The position numbers and the translations under genes are program-made. From Pelotomaculum terephthalicicum JT (GTDB lineage Bacteria > Bacillota > Desulfotomaculia > Desulfotomaculales > Pelotomaculaceae), in contig NZ_JAKNBL010000024.1 of assembly GCF_022410535.1 (NCBI RefSeq), positions 1 through 46,086 of the forward strand: a DNA stretch of 46,086 nt, written 5' to 3'. Within the stretch, counting starts at the first letter, position 1. Each line of letters opens with the position of its first letter. Below, piece after piece: positions 16,903-25,864 of the stretch. The notes under the pieces are model-generated. The model was not told the DNA's origin and did no database searches. It saw nothing but the letters and a program-made list of their open reading frames with translations.

Positions 16903-17838
16903 ATGACCGATTTATTGTCCTATTCTCCGGAAGAGATATGTAAGCTGTTAAAAATATCCAAGGGAACGGTTTACGAATTATTGAAGCGTGGAGAAATCCC
17001 TTCCTATCGCGTTGGTAAAAAAATAAGAATAAGTCAGACCGACCTGCAGGCTTATATGCATACAACGAATCCGGTACAAAAATCAACTGCTCCAATTAAA
17101 CTGGGCTCATTGGAACAAATGATTATAGAAAATCAGGGATTAATTATCTGCGGGCAGGATATCGTCTTGGATGTGCTGACAAGATATCTGGAAAAAAAGA
17201 ATCCGATGCTCCGTTCTTTACGTGCTTATGTTGGAAGTACTGATGGTTTGCTGTCGCTTTATCGTGGAACGGCAAATATCACGGCAGCTCACTTATGGGA
17301 TGGCGAAACGGGAGAATATAATATCCCCTATGTCCGAAGATTGCTGCCAGGCCAACGGACTGTAATTATCAATTTAGTTTACCGCACCGTGGGGTTTTAT
17401 GTAGCTCCCGGCAATCCCCTGGCTATTTATGATTGGCCGGACCTGCTCAGACCGAACATAACATTTTTCAACCGTGATAAAGGGTCTGGAGCGCGAGTGT
17501 TGATTGATGAGAGCTTGCGTAATCTAAACATTGATTCCCGTTCAATCAAGGGTTACGCGAATGAAGGAATGAGCCATATAGCAGTTGCCAGCGCAGTTGC
17601 CAGAGGGATTGCCGATGTCGGATTAGGTACCGAAAAAGCCGCTTTGCAGGTACCTAAAGTAGAGTTTGTTCCTTTGAAGAGAGAACGCTATGATTTAGTT
17701 ATATATAAACATGATTTGGAAAAATCTAATTTCCAGACCTTGCTATCCATCTTAAGGTCAGTTGAGTTTAAAGACGAAGTAAAGGGAATGGGTGGATATG
17801 ATACTTCAATAATGGGAGAAATTGTTGGGGAATTGTAA
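16903..17838 (+). CDS. Excisionase-type HTH plus PBP-like sensor regulator
   Basis: The 311-residue product starts with an excisionase/MerR-like winged helix (SPEEICKLLKISKGTVYELL, KRGEIPSYRVGKKIRIS) at residues 5-50. A periplasmic-binding-protein-like domain (PF12727 type) covers about 70-305, with AHLWDGETGEYNIPYVRRLL, NRDKGSGARVLIDE and GIADVGLGTEKAA. This is the architecture of one-component regulators that bind molybdate, tungstate or related oxyanions in bacteria with molybdoenzymes. It is divergent from the TauE/SafE permease and probably regulates it and itself. The ligand is inferred only from the family. Confidence 0.83.
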   Translation: MTDLLSYSPEEICKLLKISKGTVYELLKRGEIPSYRVGKKIRISQTDLQAYMHTTNPVQKSTAPIKLGSLEQMIIENQGLIICGQDIVLDVLTRYLEKKNPMLRSLRAYVGSTDGLLSLYRGTANITAAHLWDGETGEYNIPYVRRLLPGQRTVIINLVYRTVGFYVAPGNPLAIYDWPDLLRPNITFFNRDKGSGARVLIDESLRNLNIDSRSIKGYANEGMSHIAVASAVARGIADVGLGTEKAALQVPKVEFVPLKRERYDLVIYKHDLEKSNFQTLLSILRSVEFKDEVKGMGGYDTSIMGEIVGEL

Positions 17839-17945
17839 ATATAGGGGTTGCAGGGTTTATTTTGGTGAATGCATGAAAAATGATTTGCACCCAATGCATG
17901 TTTCGCGGATGGTTGAGTCGATTCAGTAAATTAAGCCGGCAGGGG

Positions 17946-17973
17946 AGAAGGGGGTTAAGCTCCTTCTTTTTTG
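17946..17973 (+). terminator. Rho-independent terminator
   Basis: GAAGGGG and CTCCTTC (one G-T pair) enclose a 6-nt loop and are followed by six T. It separates the regulator gene from the ABC transporter operon. Confidence 0.75.
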
Positions 17974-18098
17974 TGTCTCATGGTCTGCCTATGGCATAAG
18001 CGCCCGATTGCCATGGGGCTGATGCGCGAATATAATCTATGTAGGGACTAGTCTGCCGCGTCTTGCGGAACGCGGTTGACAAGAAAGAGGAAGTGTAA

Positions 18099-18809
18099 GT
18101 GGATATATTGCAGGTTCAAATCAAACATGCCGGTTATGCAAGCAATAAAAAAGCTGTTGAGAATATTAACTTCTCTCTGAAGAAGGGCGAACTGGCAGGG
18201 TTAATCGGACCCAACGGAGCCGGGAAAAGCACAACGATTAAAGCTATTTTGGGATTGTTGCCGGAGATGGAGGGAGAGGTGAAGCCGGCAGGGCAGAAGG
18301 CCAGGTATGCTTATATACCTGAAAACCCCGTTTTCTACGACGAGTTGACTTTGTGGGAACACCTGGAGCTGGCGGCGGCGGCATACGGCATGGCAGAATG
18401 TGAATTCCTGGCCGAGAGCGGGAAATTGCTTGAAATATTTCGCTTGCAAAAGGAAAGGCACCATTTGCCGGGCAGTTTTTCCAAGGGCATGCAGCAAAAG
18501 GTCATGCTCATTATCGGTTTCTTGATCAAAGCCGACATTTATATCGTGGACGAGCCTTTTATCGGGCTTGATCCAAGAGCGACAAGGGATTTTTTAAGCC
18601 TGTTGAAAGAAGAAAGCAAGCGCGGCGCCGGTGTGCTGATGTCGACGCATGTTCTGGACACGGCGGAAAAAATTTGTGATTCCTTTGTTTTACTGGCTGA
18701 CGGAAAACTGGTTGCTCAAGGAAATCTGGCACAGATCCGTGAAATCTGCCGGATGCCGGGGGCTGCCCTTTTTGATTGCTTTAATAAGATCTTGGAGAAC
18801 TTAGCATGA
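18099..18809 (+). CDS. EcsA-like ABC transporter ATP-binding protein
   Basis: The 236-residue product has Walker A GPNGAGKSTT (about residue 37), signature FSKGMQQKV (about 128), Walker B IYIVDEPFIGLDP (about 148) and the H-loop STHVLD. The start is GTG 18099 with AGAGG upstream. It overlaps the EcsB-like permease by 4 bp (ATGA), so both are made together. In Bacillus EcsAB influences RIP by RasP, secretion and competence. The same role here is plausible but not shown. Confidence 0.87.
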   Translation: MDILQVQIKHAGYASNKKAVENINFSLKKGELAGLIGPNGAGKSTTIKAILGLLPEMEGEVKPAGQKARYAYIPENPVFYDELTLWEHLELAAAAYGMAECEFLAESGKLLEIFRLQKERHHLPGSFSKGMQQKVMLIIGFLIKADIYIVDEPFIGLDPRATRDFLSLLKEESKRGAGVLMSTHVLDTAEKICDSFVLLADGKLVAQGNLAQIREICRMPGAALFDCFNKILENLA

Positions 18810-20032
18810 TTTCGGCAACACAAATGTTTTTCAGACGAGTGAAATCGGAATGGAAATTTCAATACAAGGTGTGGAAAACCGCGATTGATTGGACGGTCGG
18901 TTTATATATCTTGCTGCCCGCCGTGCTGATTGGCCTGGACGGCTATATCTCGTTGTGGAAAAACCAATATGGCTGGATTGAGGCGCTGCCGTTTTATTGG
19001 CTTTTAACGCTTATTTATTTATTTGCCTGGTCGGGCGGCACCAGAACGTTTTTGGAAGAAGGAGACCAGCTTTTCTTGCTGCAGCGCAGGAGCTGGATCA
19101 GAAGAATTATGGCGTTCGGCGCCGGCTATACCGCAATGCTCAATCTCTTAGTGAGCCTTTTGGTTTTTTCCTTGCTTGCCCCGCTATTATTCATCAATTA
19201 TAAGCTTTCCGCAGTCCAGTTTGCCCTGTTTCTTGGGTTTGTCTTTTTGTTCAAAACGAATACAGGCATGGCCAGACAGCTTTTTGAATTACGTTTTCAA
19301 GGCTGGAAACAGGTAATTGCCATGAAAATAGCATTTGTTTTAATGAGCTTTGTTTTCGTTAAAGGTGTCCTTTTTCTTCTAGGCCAGCCCCGCTTGCTTT
19401 TGAACGCCTGCGCAATGCTTTTAATTGCTCTCGGGTTCTTGACCAAAATGAGACTTGAGGTGAGGGGAAGTTTCTTCGACGATGTCGCCCGGGAGCAGCG
19501 TTACCGGTTAAGATATGCTTCTCTTTTGCTGAGCATGTCGGGTATAAACGTAAAAAGGCCAAAATCACCAAAGAAGCGTCCTTTAATCCTGCGCCATTCA
19601 AATCACCTGTTCCGGAAACGCCATGCCGTTAATTTATTGGTTGAGCTCTGTATTAAATCGGTTTTGCGAAATAATAGAAGTCTTTTGTTTTACGCGCAAA
19701 TGGTGGCAGTCGGTATACTGCTCGTATTGTCTTTTCCCTTCTGGTGGAAGTGGATTATTTGGCCCGGGTTGGCTTGCCTGCTGGCTTTCCTGGCTGGCTT
19801 ATACTGGAAAGAAGTTGTTTCCTCCGATTTTGTACAATTATTTCAATGGAAGTCCGGGGACAAGAGCGCGGCCGCCGGCAAATCCATGTTTCTGTTAATG
19901 CTTCCGGGATTTTTGCTGATCAGCCTTGCTGCCGGCTGGCAAACCTTTTCCTGGATGGGCGCTTGCCTGGCATTACCGGCCGGGATCGTCCTCGGTTACT
20001 ACATAACTAAATTGATTGCAATTTTCATTTAA
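18806..20032 (+). CDS. EcsB-like ABC transporter permease
   Basis: The 408-residue product begins MISATQMFFRRVKSEWKFQY, the conserved cytoplasmic start of EcsB (PF05975). It then has several hydrophobic helices (AIDWTVGLYILLPAVLI; LPFYWLLTLIYLFAW; AMLNLLVSLLVFSLLAPLL) and the basic cytoplasmic loop around KRPKSPKKRP. It forms the membrane part of the transporter with the ATPase encoded immediately upstream. The substrate is unknown. Confidence 0.83.
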   Translation: MISATQMFFRRVKSEWKFQYKVWKTAIDWTVGLYILLPAVLIGLDGYISLWKNQYGWIEALPFYWLLTLIYLFAWSGGTRTFLEEGDQLFLLQRRSWIRRIMAFGAGYTAMLNLLVSLLVFSLLAPLLFINYKLSAVQFALFLGFVFLFKTNTGMARQLFELRFQGWKQVIAMKIAFVLMSFVFVKGVLFLLGQPRLLLNACAMLLIALGFLTKMRLEVRGSFFDDVAREQRYRLRYASLLLSMSGINVKRPKSPKKRPLILRHSNHLFRKRHAVNLLVELCIKSVLRNNRSLLFYAQMVAVGILLVLSFPFWWKWIIWPGLACLLAFLAGLYWKEVVSSDFVQLFQWKSGDKSAAAGKSMFLLMLPGFLLISLAAGWQTFSWMGACLALPAGIVLGYYITKLIAIFI

Positions 20033-20098
20033 GACCAGGTAAGGCCGGGCGAAATTTTATTAACGGTATATGAAATTTTTTTTGTGTCTTTTAATGTA

Positions 20099-21049
20099 TT
20101 AAGAATCGGCGGAAACAAAATTTAATTTTTCAAGGGTAACCTCGTGTTCACCTGTATTTAGGTGGTATAAAGAAGAACCTTTCTGGACCGTGTCGTTGGA
20201 GATATATTTGTATTTCTGCGGTAAAATTGATATTTCTGCAATTTTGCCGTCCTTATTTATTTTTTTTACCAGATCATTATAATTAGCCTTGTCCGTATCA
20301 GAATCAGTCTCGTGGGTTTGCACAATGATTTGATCATCTTCCTCGCCGAGATAGCTGGCTCCTACCAGCCAGTTTTCTGATTCAATGAGCAATTCATTTT
20401 CCAGCTTGTTATTGAAATCGTAAATTTGCATTATGCAGGCGTGCCCGATTTCATATCCTTTTTCTTTAATTAATAATGTCTTATATATCTTTTCTTCCGG
20501 GGTCAGGCGGCCTTTTTTTATTTCGATGATATTCGCGCTCTGGTTCTCCAGTTTGAATAAATATGATTGTCCACCTTCCTGGTCGGCTAACACTATATAT
20601 GGTATGTTGGATTTTGTAATGCCAAAATCAATTAGAGGTTCAATCATTAAGCTGCTAATTTGGTAGCGAATAATATTTTCTGACTCCACAGTGCCGATAA
20701 TTCCTTTAGAAGCGTCAAGTACATATAACCGGTCATCCGGACCGACACTTATTTTAACCACTGATAAGTCGTCCGGCAGTTTAAACGAGTCATCTTTTTT
20801 CCCGCTGGAGTCAAAAGACAGAATTCTGTTCTTCGCGGTATCGAGTAAATAAAACCCACCGTCTGATTTTATGGAAAAACATTCCGGACCCAATAGTGCG
20901 CCTGAACGTTCCATATAGTTTAGATCTTCCGGACCGGAACCGACTTTGATGGAGGATACCGCCTCATTCGCGGCTTTCTGTTTTGAGTTGGAACAGGCGG
21001 AACAAGCAAAGAAGGTTAATGTGAGTAAAAAACAAATTATTTTTTTCAC
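20099..21049 (-). CDS. NHL/propeller-like lipoprotein
   Basis: The 316-residue product has a lipobox (FFACSAC near residue 19). Its propeller-like body has blades such as GPECFSIKSDGGFYLLDTAK, NRILSFDSSGK and VGPDDRLYVLDASKGIIG, similar to six-bladed NHL domains. It is preceded by an ECF-type promoter (21108-21137) and is divergent from the TolB-like lipoprotein at 21304, which has a matching promoter. Anchoring outside the membrane is inferred; partner and ligand are unknown. Confidence 0.7.
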   Translation of the reverse strand: MKKIICFLLTLTFFACSACSNSKQKAANEAVSSIKVGSGPEDLNYMERSGALLGPECFSIKSDGGFYLLDTAKNRILSFDSSGKKDDSFKLPDDLSVVKISVGPDDRLYVLDASKGIIGTVESENIIRYQISSLMIEPLIDFGITKSNIPYIVLADQEGGQSYLFKLENQSANIIEIKKGRLTPEEKIYKTLLIKEKGYEIGHACIMQIYDFNNKLENELLIESENWLVGASYLGEEDDQIIVQTHETDSDTDKANYNDLVKKINKDGKIAEISILPQKYKYISNDTVQKGSSLYHLNTGEHEVTLEKLNFVSADS

Positions 21050-21107
21050 GGCGCGTTTTTCCTCCGACTTAAATTAAGATTTAATTATTATTAACTAGTT
21101 TGTAATA

Positions 21108-21137
21108 TATAGACAGTTTGATGACGAATAAAGTTCC
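21108..21137 (-). promoter_or_regulatory. ECF-type promoter (minus) for the NHL-type lipoprotein
   Basis: Read on the minus strand: GGAACT (21137-21132), 16 bp, then TGTCTATA (21115-21108). It shares spacing and hexamers with six other sites in the window and lies 30 bp from a divergent copy. Confidence 0.72.
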
Positions 21138-21166
21138 GCATATTTTTCAGCCGTTACGATTAATTT

Positions 21167-21197
21167 GTGAACCCGTCTGTTTCTTACAACGTCTTTA
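21167..21197 (+). promoter_or_regulatory. ECF-type promoter (plus) for the TolB-like lipoprotein
   Basis: GTGAACC (21167-21173), 16 bp, CGTCTTTA (21190-21197). The spacer (YGTCTGTTTCTYACAA) is also almost identical to the site at 27894. It is about 107 bp upstream of the start codon. Confidence 0.78.
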
Positions 21198-21303
21198 ATG
21201 TAGAGGTTGTCTTAATAGCTGAAGCGCGATGAGGTTTTGCCGGCAAGCGTTTGGACGTTGACGCTTACGGTTTGGCAGGAAATAAACTGTAGGGGAATAT
21301 AAA

Positions 21304-23424
21304 ATGTTTTCAAGGACTCTTGCAAGAGCTATTCTTTTGTTCCTGGCGCTTGCCGTTTTCTTAAGCGGCTGTGAGGACGGCGGGCCGGGTGAAAACGATC
21401 TTGCCGGCGGGGTGCGCGTTATGCTGAAACCGTTGGAAAATCTGCCTGTATTCCCCGGGCGGCTGGCAGTAATTAGCCAGGGAGACCTTTGGGTGCTGGA
21501 AAGCGGCAAGGAACCGCTGCAGCTGACCGGCGACGGCTGCAGCCATTGCCCGGCCTGGTCCCCGGACGGGCAATGGCTGCTCTTTTTCAAATATGATCCC
21601 GCTGAAAAATGGAATAGACACTACTCCTTGTGGGTTGCCCGCGCCGACGGCGGAGGGATTTACAGCATCGAGCCGGAAAAGCAGGTGCTGGATGCCCGGT
21701 GGTCCCCGGCAGCGAACAGTATAGCCTACCTTACGGCAAAACAGGGCGAAAGTGTTGGGAGCGGGGAATGCAAGCTGGCCGCAGTCACTGACAAAGGCCC
21801 CGGAGCTCCTCTGGCGCTGGCGGACGCGTCTGAAAAAATAATGAGCTTTTGCTGGCAGCCCACCGGCGAAAAGCTTGTTTATACAAGGGCGGAAGAGCAT
21901 CCAAATGCAAAAGAAAATCTCACTATCAAGGTCACGCCTGTCAGCGGAGGCGAAACCAAAACGCTCCTTGACGTAGCGCCGGAATTTTTGCCGGATGCGG
22001 GAACTGCCCCTGCTTATCTGGGTGGTCTTACGTTTTCTCCCAATAACATTGACTTCAGCTTTTTCAGTTATCCTTTTTCAGCGTCCCTGACTGCCGACGG
22101 TGTGCCTTTATATGCAACAACAATGATGGGAAATGACCCCAAACAACTCGCGACCGCACTCGCTTACCCCGACTGGGTTGACTGGTCTCCCGGCGGCGAC
22201 TGCCTGGCGTTCATTGAAGGCGGCGGCAGGGAATCTTTTTTCAACAAGCGGCTTTCCGTGGTGCCAATTAACCGTCCGGAAAAAGCGGCAATGCTCACCC
22301 CCGAAGGGTACGTCGACCGCGACCCGGCCTGGTCGCCAAAGGGTGATTTCATTGCGGTCAGCCGGTCGGAATCGTCGCGAGTGATTAGCGACCGGCGCGA
22401 GGAGTGGCCGCCGTCTTCAATCTGGCTGGCCAGCCCGGACGGTGCCGGGGCGAGGCAGATCAGCAGCGGTGAAGTTCCCGGCTGCTTGGACTGCAGCCCC
22501 TGGTGGGTCGAGGGCGGCGAAAGCCTGATGTGGGTGCGGCTGCAGGGGGAAAAAGCCTCGATCTGGCAGGCCGGGGCGGATGGAAAAAATGCTGGAAAAG
22601 TTTTTGAGGAACTGGATGTCCCCCAGGGCTATTACGGCGCCTATAAATGGGACGAGGTATTGGCCTGGCATCCGGGCGGGTTGTATCACCCCCTGCCTTT
22701 CCCCAGTGAACAGGCGGGAGAAATCAGATCTGTCGGCGACAATTACGTGCTAATAGACAGGACAACGTATGGTGATCACAATTACTACCTCGATCACCCT
22801 TCATCAGACGGAATGAAACTCATCGTCGGTTTTATTGAAACTGCGGAGTTTAAAGAATATAAAGACGGAGAACTCATCTTCAGGGCAAGAGGAGGCAGCG
22901 ATACCGGCTACTTCCAGTTTCCTTACCTGTTGATTTACAATCCCGTCAAAGAAGAGTTGAGAAATGAGGAACTTTTCTTGCCTTTAAATGAACAGGAACA
23001 GGTTTCTTTCGGAAAACGCACCTGGAAGCAAGTTATTACCAATTTTGCAATAGAAGATCCCGTTATTCATTTCGACTTTAAGCCGGCGCCGGGAGAAGTA
23101 CTTGCCGGTGGCCATCCCCTGCCGGAAACAACTGTGCAGTACAGCGAGGAAAATAACGAATTGGTATTCAGCTTTTTCAACGTGGAATTTGCTGATACTT
23201 TCCAGGATAATACGCATTTTGCAAGCCCCGGCCTGAAATTTGCGAAGGAGTTCAATTTTGAGCAACTGCCGGGGCGGCCGGGAGACGAGCAAACTCCGTC
23301 TCAGCCGCCTGTGGTGAGAGCAAGGATTTCGCTGGAAGGAAGTCCCCAGTATAACGCCGCGATATCATATTTCGGGGGAATCGGTTACGATAGAACTGTC
23401 CGGTGCACGGTAAACTTTCAGTAG
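21304..23424 (+). CDS. TolB/WD40-like beta-propeller lipoprotein with C-terminal domain
   Basis: The 706-residue product has a signal peptide with lipobox (FLSGC near residue 23). A TolB-like propeller covers about 50-460, with blades AWSPDGQWLLFFKYDP, RWSPAANSIAYLTA, DWSPGGDCLAFIEGG and AWSPKGDFIAVSRS. An extra beta domain of about 220 residues follows (YVLIDRTTYGDHNYYLDHPS to the end). The propeller is paralogous to the gene at 12843, and a third, broken copy lies at 29580-29905. It is controlled by the ECF-type promoter at 21167. An envelope-anchored binding protein is inferred; the role is unknown. Confidence 0.78.
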   Translation: MFSRTLARAILLFLALAVFLSGCEDGGPGENDLAGGVRVMLKPLENLPVFPGRLAVISQGDLWVLESGKEPLQLTGDGCSHCPAWSPDGQWLLFFKYDPAEKWNRHYSLWVARADGGGIYSIEPEKQVLDARWSPAANSIAYLTAKQGESVGSGECKLAAVTDKGPGAPLALADASEKIMSFCWQPTGEKLVYTRAEEHPNAKENLTIKVTPVSGGETKTLLDVAPEFLPDAGTAPAYLGGLTFSPNNIDFSFFSYPFSASLTADGVPLYATTMMGNDPKQLATALAYPDWVDWSPGGDCLAFIEGGGRESFFNKRLSVVPINRPEKAAMLTPEGYVDRDPAWSPKGDFIAVSRSESSRVISDRREEWPPSSIWLASPDGAGARQISSGEVPGCLDCSPWWVEGGESLMWVRLQGEKASIWQAGADGKNAGKVFEELDVPQGYYGAYKWDEVLAWHPGGLYHPLPFPSEQAGEIRSVGDNYVLIDRTTYGDHNYYLDHPSSDGMKLIVGFIETAEFKEYKDGELIFRARGGSDTGYFQFPYLLIYNPVKEELRNEELFLPLNEQEQVSFGKRTWKQVITNFAIEDPVIHFDFKPAPGEVLAGGHPLPETTVQYSEENNELVFSFFNVEFADTFQDNTHFASPGLKFAKEFNFEQLPGRPGDEQTPSQPPVVRARISLEGSPQYNAAISYFGGIGYDRTVRCTVNFQ

Positions 23425-23446
23425 TGAAGGAGAATTATAATGCGGA

Positions 23447-23632
23447 ATGTATTCCACAGGTATTGAGCAAGCAATATATTTTGAATTTTTTCCTGATGAC
23501 GGGGATGAGAGTACCCCGCTTCCTCTAATCTATGGGGAGATTAAAAACCGGGATATTACGCAAGTGTTGGTGCATGATATAGAATCTCAAGCACAGCAAC
23601 AAGCTAAAATAATCAATATATTTTTTCAGTGA
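23447..23632 (+). pseudogene. Short ORF, probably a gene fragment
   Basis: The frame from ATG 23447 gives 61 residues, with a protein-like stretch PLIYGEIKNRDITQVLVHDI. The strong ribosome binding site (GAAGGAG) points to the ATG at 23441, in a different frame that stops after eight codons. A small frameshift or deletion has therefore probably damaged the start. It lies 20 bp after the TolB-like lipoprotein gene and was probably its operon partner. Confidence 0.35.
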
Positions 23633-23638
23633 CAGAAA

Positions 23639-23667
23639 CGGCCCGTCCCTTGCAGGTGAACAGGCCG
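23639..23667 (+). terminator. Probable terminator after the propeller lipoprotein unit
   Basis: CGGCC pairs with GGCCG, enclosing an inner CCT/AGG pairing, and a T-rich CTTCTTTAT follows. Moderate quality. Confidence 0.5.
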
Positions 23668-23721
23668 CTTCTTTATATCATCCCACCAATTTAGCTATCC
23701 GGGAAATTAATATACCCTTTC

Positions 23722-23763
23722 TACCATATAAAGAGAAAAAAGGAAGCCGTTTTGATACCCCTC
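23722..23763 (-). repeat. Dispersed 42-bp promoter-like repeat, copy A
   Basis: TACCATATAAAGAG, A-run, GGAAG, then TTTTGATACCCC. It is shared with copies at 26656 and 27718. On the minus strand it reads GGGGTATCAAAA, then CCTTTTTTCTCTTTATATGG, like a -35/-10 pair. No minus-strand gene follows; the hairpin at 23639-23667 would end the transcript. Confidence 0.6.
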
Positions 23764-23838
23764 TCAAAAAAAATTTACACTTGCACCATCCGTCGGAGCG
23801 TTTTCCTGCATCATATTATATGAGGGGGTGAAAGATGA

Positions 23839-24405
23839 GTGGGTAATAAAAGCGATCAATACATCACACTTGAAATGATATCGCGTATTTGCTCAGGAGA
23901 TATCACTGCTTATGAAGAATTTGTCCGGGAGCAGTGGGCGGCTGCCGTTCGCACCTGCTGGCTGGTATTACGCAATGAATACGATGCGGAAGAAGCCGCG
24001 CAAAACGCTTTCATCAATTTATACAAGTGTCGTAGTCAGCTAAAGGATCCCAATAAGTTCCGCGTATGGTTTTATCAGATTTTGCTGAACGCGGCGCGCC
24101 AACAGTGGAGCCGCCGGCCGAATACGGCATCCGTGCCTGATATGGAGGTCATGGACCCTGCCGATAAGATTGATCAGACAGAGACCAGGATTGCGGTACG
24201 GGAAGCCATGCTTAATCTGGGCAAACAGGAAAGAATTGCGCTGGTTTTACGCTACTTTTGCGATTTAACTGACAGGGAAGCAGCGATTGTGGCAGGCTGG
24301 TGTCTTGGCACATATAAGTGGCGGCTTGCCAAGGCGCGTCGCCGGCTCGTCAGAAAACTTAAAGACGACGGTCAAACATTAAAAGAGCAATTTATAAAGG
24401 AGTGA
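23839..24405 (+). CDS. ECF-type RNA polymerase sigma factor
   Basis: The 188-residue product has sigma-70 region 2 at about residues 20-90 (WLVLRNEYDAEEAAQNAFIN, LKDPNKFRVWFYQILLNAARQQW). Region 4 lies at about 125-178 (LGKQERIALVLRYFCDLTDREAA, LGTYKWRLAKARRRLVRKL). The start is GTG 23839 after GAGGGGGTGA. The next gene, 7 bp on, encodes a membrane DUF4179 protein, the usual anti-sigma partner. It would direct a stress regulon upon release. No copy of the window's GAAC-N16-CGTCTA promoter is seen upstream, unlike the sigma gene at 32270. Confidence 0.87.
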   Translation: MGNKSDQYITLEMISRICSGDITAYEEFVREQWAAAVRTCWLVLRNEYDAEEAAQNAFINLYKCRSQLKDPNKFRVWFYQILLNAARQQWSRRPNTASVPDMEVMDPADKIDQTETRIAVREAMLNLGKQERIALVLRYFCDLTDREAAIVAGWCLGTYKWRLAKARRRLVRKLKDDGQTLKEQFIKE

Positions 24406-24412
24406 ATGATTC

Positions 24413-25441
24413 ATGGATGAGTTGATTAAACAGGGAATACAACAAGATGCCGGTCACTGCCAGGTTCATTCCATTCCATGGGACCAAATTCGTGAGCGCG
24501 CTTTTGACGATACGAGCGCTAATACAACTTTTCAGAGGAATGCGGTAATTCACAAAATCTGTTACAGCTTTGCCGCCGTAGTTGTAATCGGCGCACTTGT
24601 GATCATGTCCGGTTTTATTTCCCCGGCCATAGCCAGGGCGCTGGAGCAAATTCCCGTTATCAACGCGGTGTTTAATTTTGTCGAAGACAGGGGAATTCAG
24701 AACGCAATCGATAAAGGTTTCGTTACACAGCCAAACCTAACGGCCACGGACAAGGATATTTCCGTTACCATAACAGATGTATTGTATGATCAGGGGAGGA
24801 TCGATATTGGATATACAGTCACGACTTCCAGACCTAACCTTAATCCTGAAACTTTCCCCGGAGATTTGATCCTTCCTTTAGGAGCCCCGGGAATGCAGTT
24901 TTTTGCCAATGGTAAGCCTATTCAGAATACTACGCAGGCAACGTGTGAAAAGATGGATAACGGTCGGGTTGGGCTGGTGGAAATCTACCCCAGTGATGAT
25001 TTACCTGAAACATTCAACCTGGAGGTGGCGATTCATCAAATCGGAAAGGAACAAGGAGAATGGCTGCTTGGGCCGATTCCTGTGTCAAGGAAAGACACAG
25101 ATGCGGCCACCAGGACATTTTCACCAATGAAAAAAGAGACATTTGGAGAAACCTCTGTCATGGTAAAAGAAGTAAAGATTTCTCCGTTAAGCACGCTAAT
25201 CGAGTATGAATCAATTCGCCCACTTACAGAGGAATTTTATTTTAGTGCTGTAATGGACGATAAAGAGAATAATATCCCGCAATGCGCTTCGATAAGACTG
25301 AGTCACCAAATTAAAGGAGATACGAAAATTACGATTGCCCGATTAGTATGTGAGGCACCCAAAAATATACCAGAATTTCTTGTTCTTGTTCCTCACACAG
25401 CCGGCAGCCAACAGCAAAACATAAAAATTCCACTAAAATAA
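24413..25441 (+). CDS. DUF4179 membrane protein, putative anti-sigma factor
   Basis: The 342-residue product has a cytoplasmic N-terminus of about 45 residues (WDQIRERAFDD), one transmembrane helix (FAAVVVIGALVIMSGFISP) and a DUF4179/DUF5643-type extracellular part (ITDVLYDQGRIDIGYTVTTS; VKEVKISPLSTLIEYE). AAGGAG lies 10 nt before the ATG. It is co-transcribed with the sigma gene at 23839, so it probably holds that sigma factor at the membrane and senses an envelope signal. It is paralogous to the protein at 32818-33813. Confidence 0.82.
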   Translation: MDELIKQGIQQDAGHCQVHSIPWDQIRERAFDDTSANTTFQRNAVIHKICYSFAAVVVIGALVIMSGFISPAIARALEQIPVINAVFNFVEDRGIQNAIDKGFVTQPNLTATDKDISVTITDVLYDQGRIDIGYTVTTSRPNLNPETFPGDLILPLGAPGMQFFANGKPIQNTTQATCEKMDNGRVGLVEIYPSDDLPETFNLEVAIHQIGKEQGEWLLGPIPVSRKDTDAATRTFSPMKKETFGETSVMVKEVKISPLSTLIEYESIRPLTEEFYFSAVMDDKENNIPQCASIRLSHQIKGDTKITIARLVCEAPKNIPEFLVLVPHTAGSQQQNIKIPLK

Positions 25442-25475
25442 TGAGCATCCTTAAAGTATTGTGTTTAGATTTTAT

Positions 25476-25509
25476 GAATTACTCCACCCTGCTCAGGGTG
25501 GAGTAATTC
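25476..25509. terminator. Perfect 15-bp hairpin between convergent genes
   Basis: GAATTACTCCACCCT, loop GCTC and AGGGTGGAGTAATTC pair without mismatch, between convergent genes (25441 plus, 25532 minus). AT-rich DNA flanks it, but no strong T run follows on either strand. A bidirectional terminator is the simplest reading. Confidence 0.65.
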
Positions 25510-25531
25510 AGCCTATTATCCGGTTGTCACT

Positions 25532-25864
25532 TTAGTGATAATATATATGGCCATTTCCGTATGCAAGACCAGCCCCTTTGTTATAGATCCTCATTTTATA
25601 GGTTCCTGCTGCTACATTATTAAACGTAATTGTCGTACTTTTACTTGTATACAAACCATCAACCCGTATCTCCCCAGTGGTTTGACCACCACTTGTTGCT
25701 ATGAGTTGGTAAGTAAGCCAGGCTGGGATCTGATTATCATAAAGATATGACCATTGCACTAAAACAACACTAACATCTTGCGTTTCTGATACAGTAAATG
25801 TATTTTTAGTATCAATAGGCTGTTCTGGTACCAGCCCTGTAAACTCATAGGATAAATATGGCAT
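25532..25864 (-). CDS. Small beta-rich protein, unknown function
   Basis: ATG 25864 follows AAGGAGGTTTTGATTT. The 110-residue product has no signal peptide or membrane helix. It is rich in beta-forming residues: DVSVVLVQWSYLY, STTITFNNVAAGTYKMRIYN, then GAGLAYGNGHIYYH at the end. The repeated VAAGTYKMRIYNKG pattern resembles immunoglobulin-like or pilin/surface-type beta domains, but no family is recognised. It has its own leader with strong hairpins upstream. Confidence 0.6.
   Translation of the reverse strand: MPYLSYEFTGLVPEQPIDTKNTFTVSETQDVSVVLVQWSYLYDNQIPAWLTYQLIATSGGQTTGEIRVDGLYTSKSTTITFNNVAAGTYKMRIYNKGAGLAYGNGHIYYH

Noticed and set aside
18050-18080. GC-rich hairpin and TTGACA before the EcsA-like gene as an ECF-type promoter
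   Set aside because: CGTCTT is present but no GAAC lies 16 bp upstream; it does not fit the consensus of the seven accepted sites.
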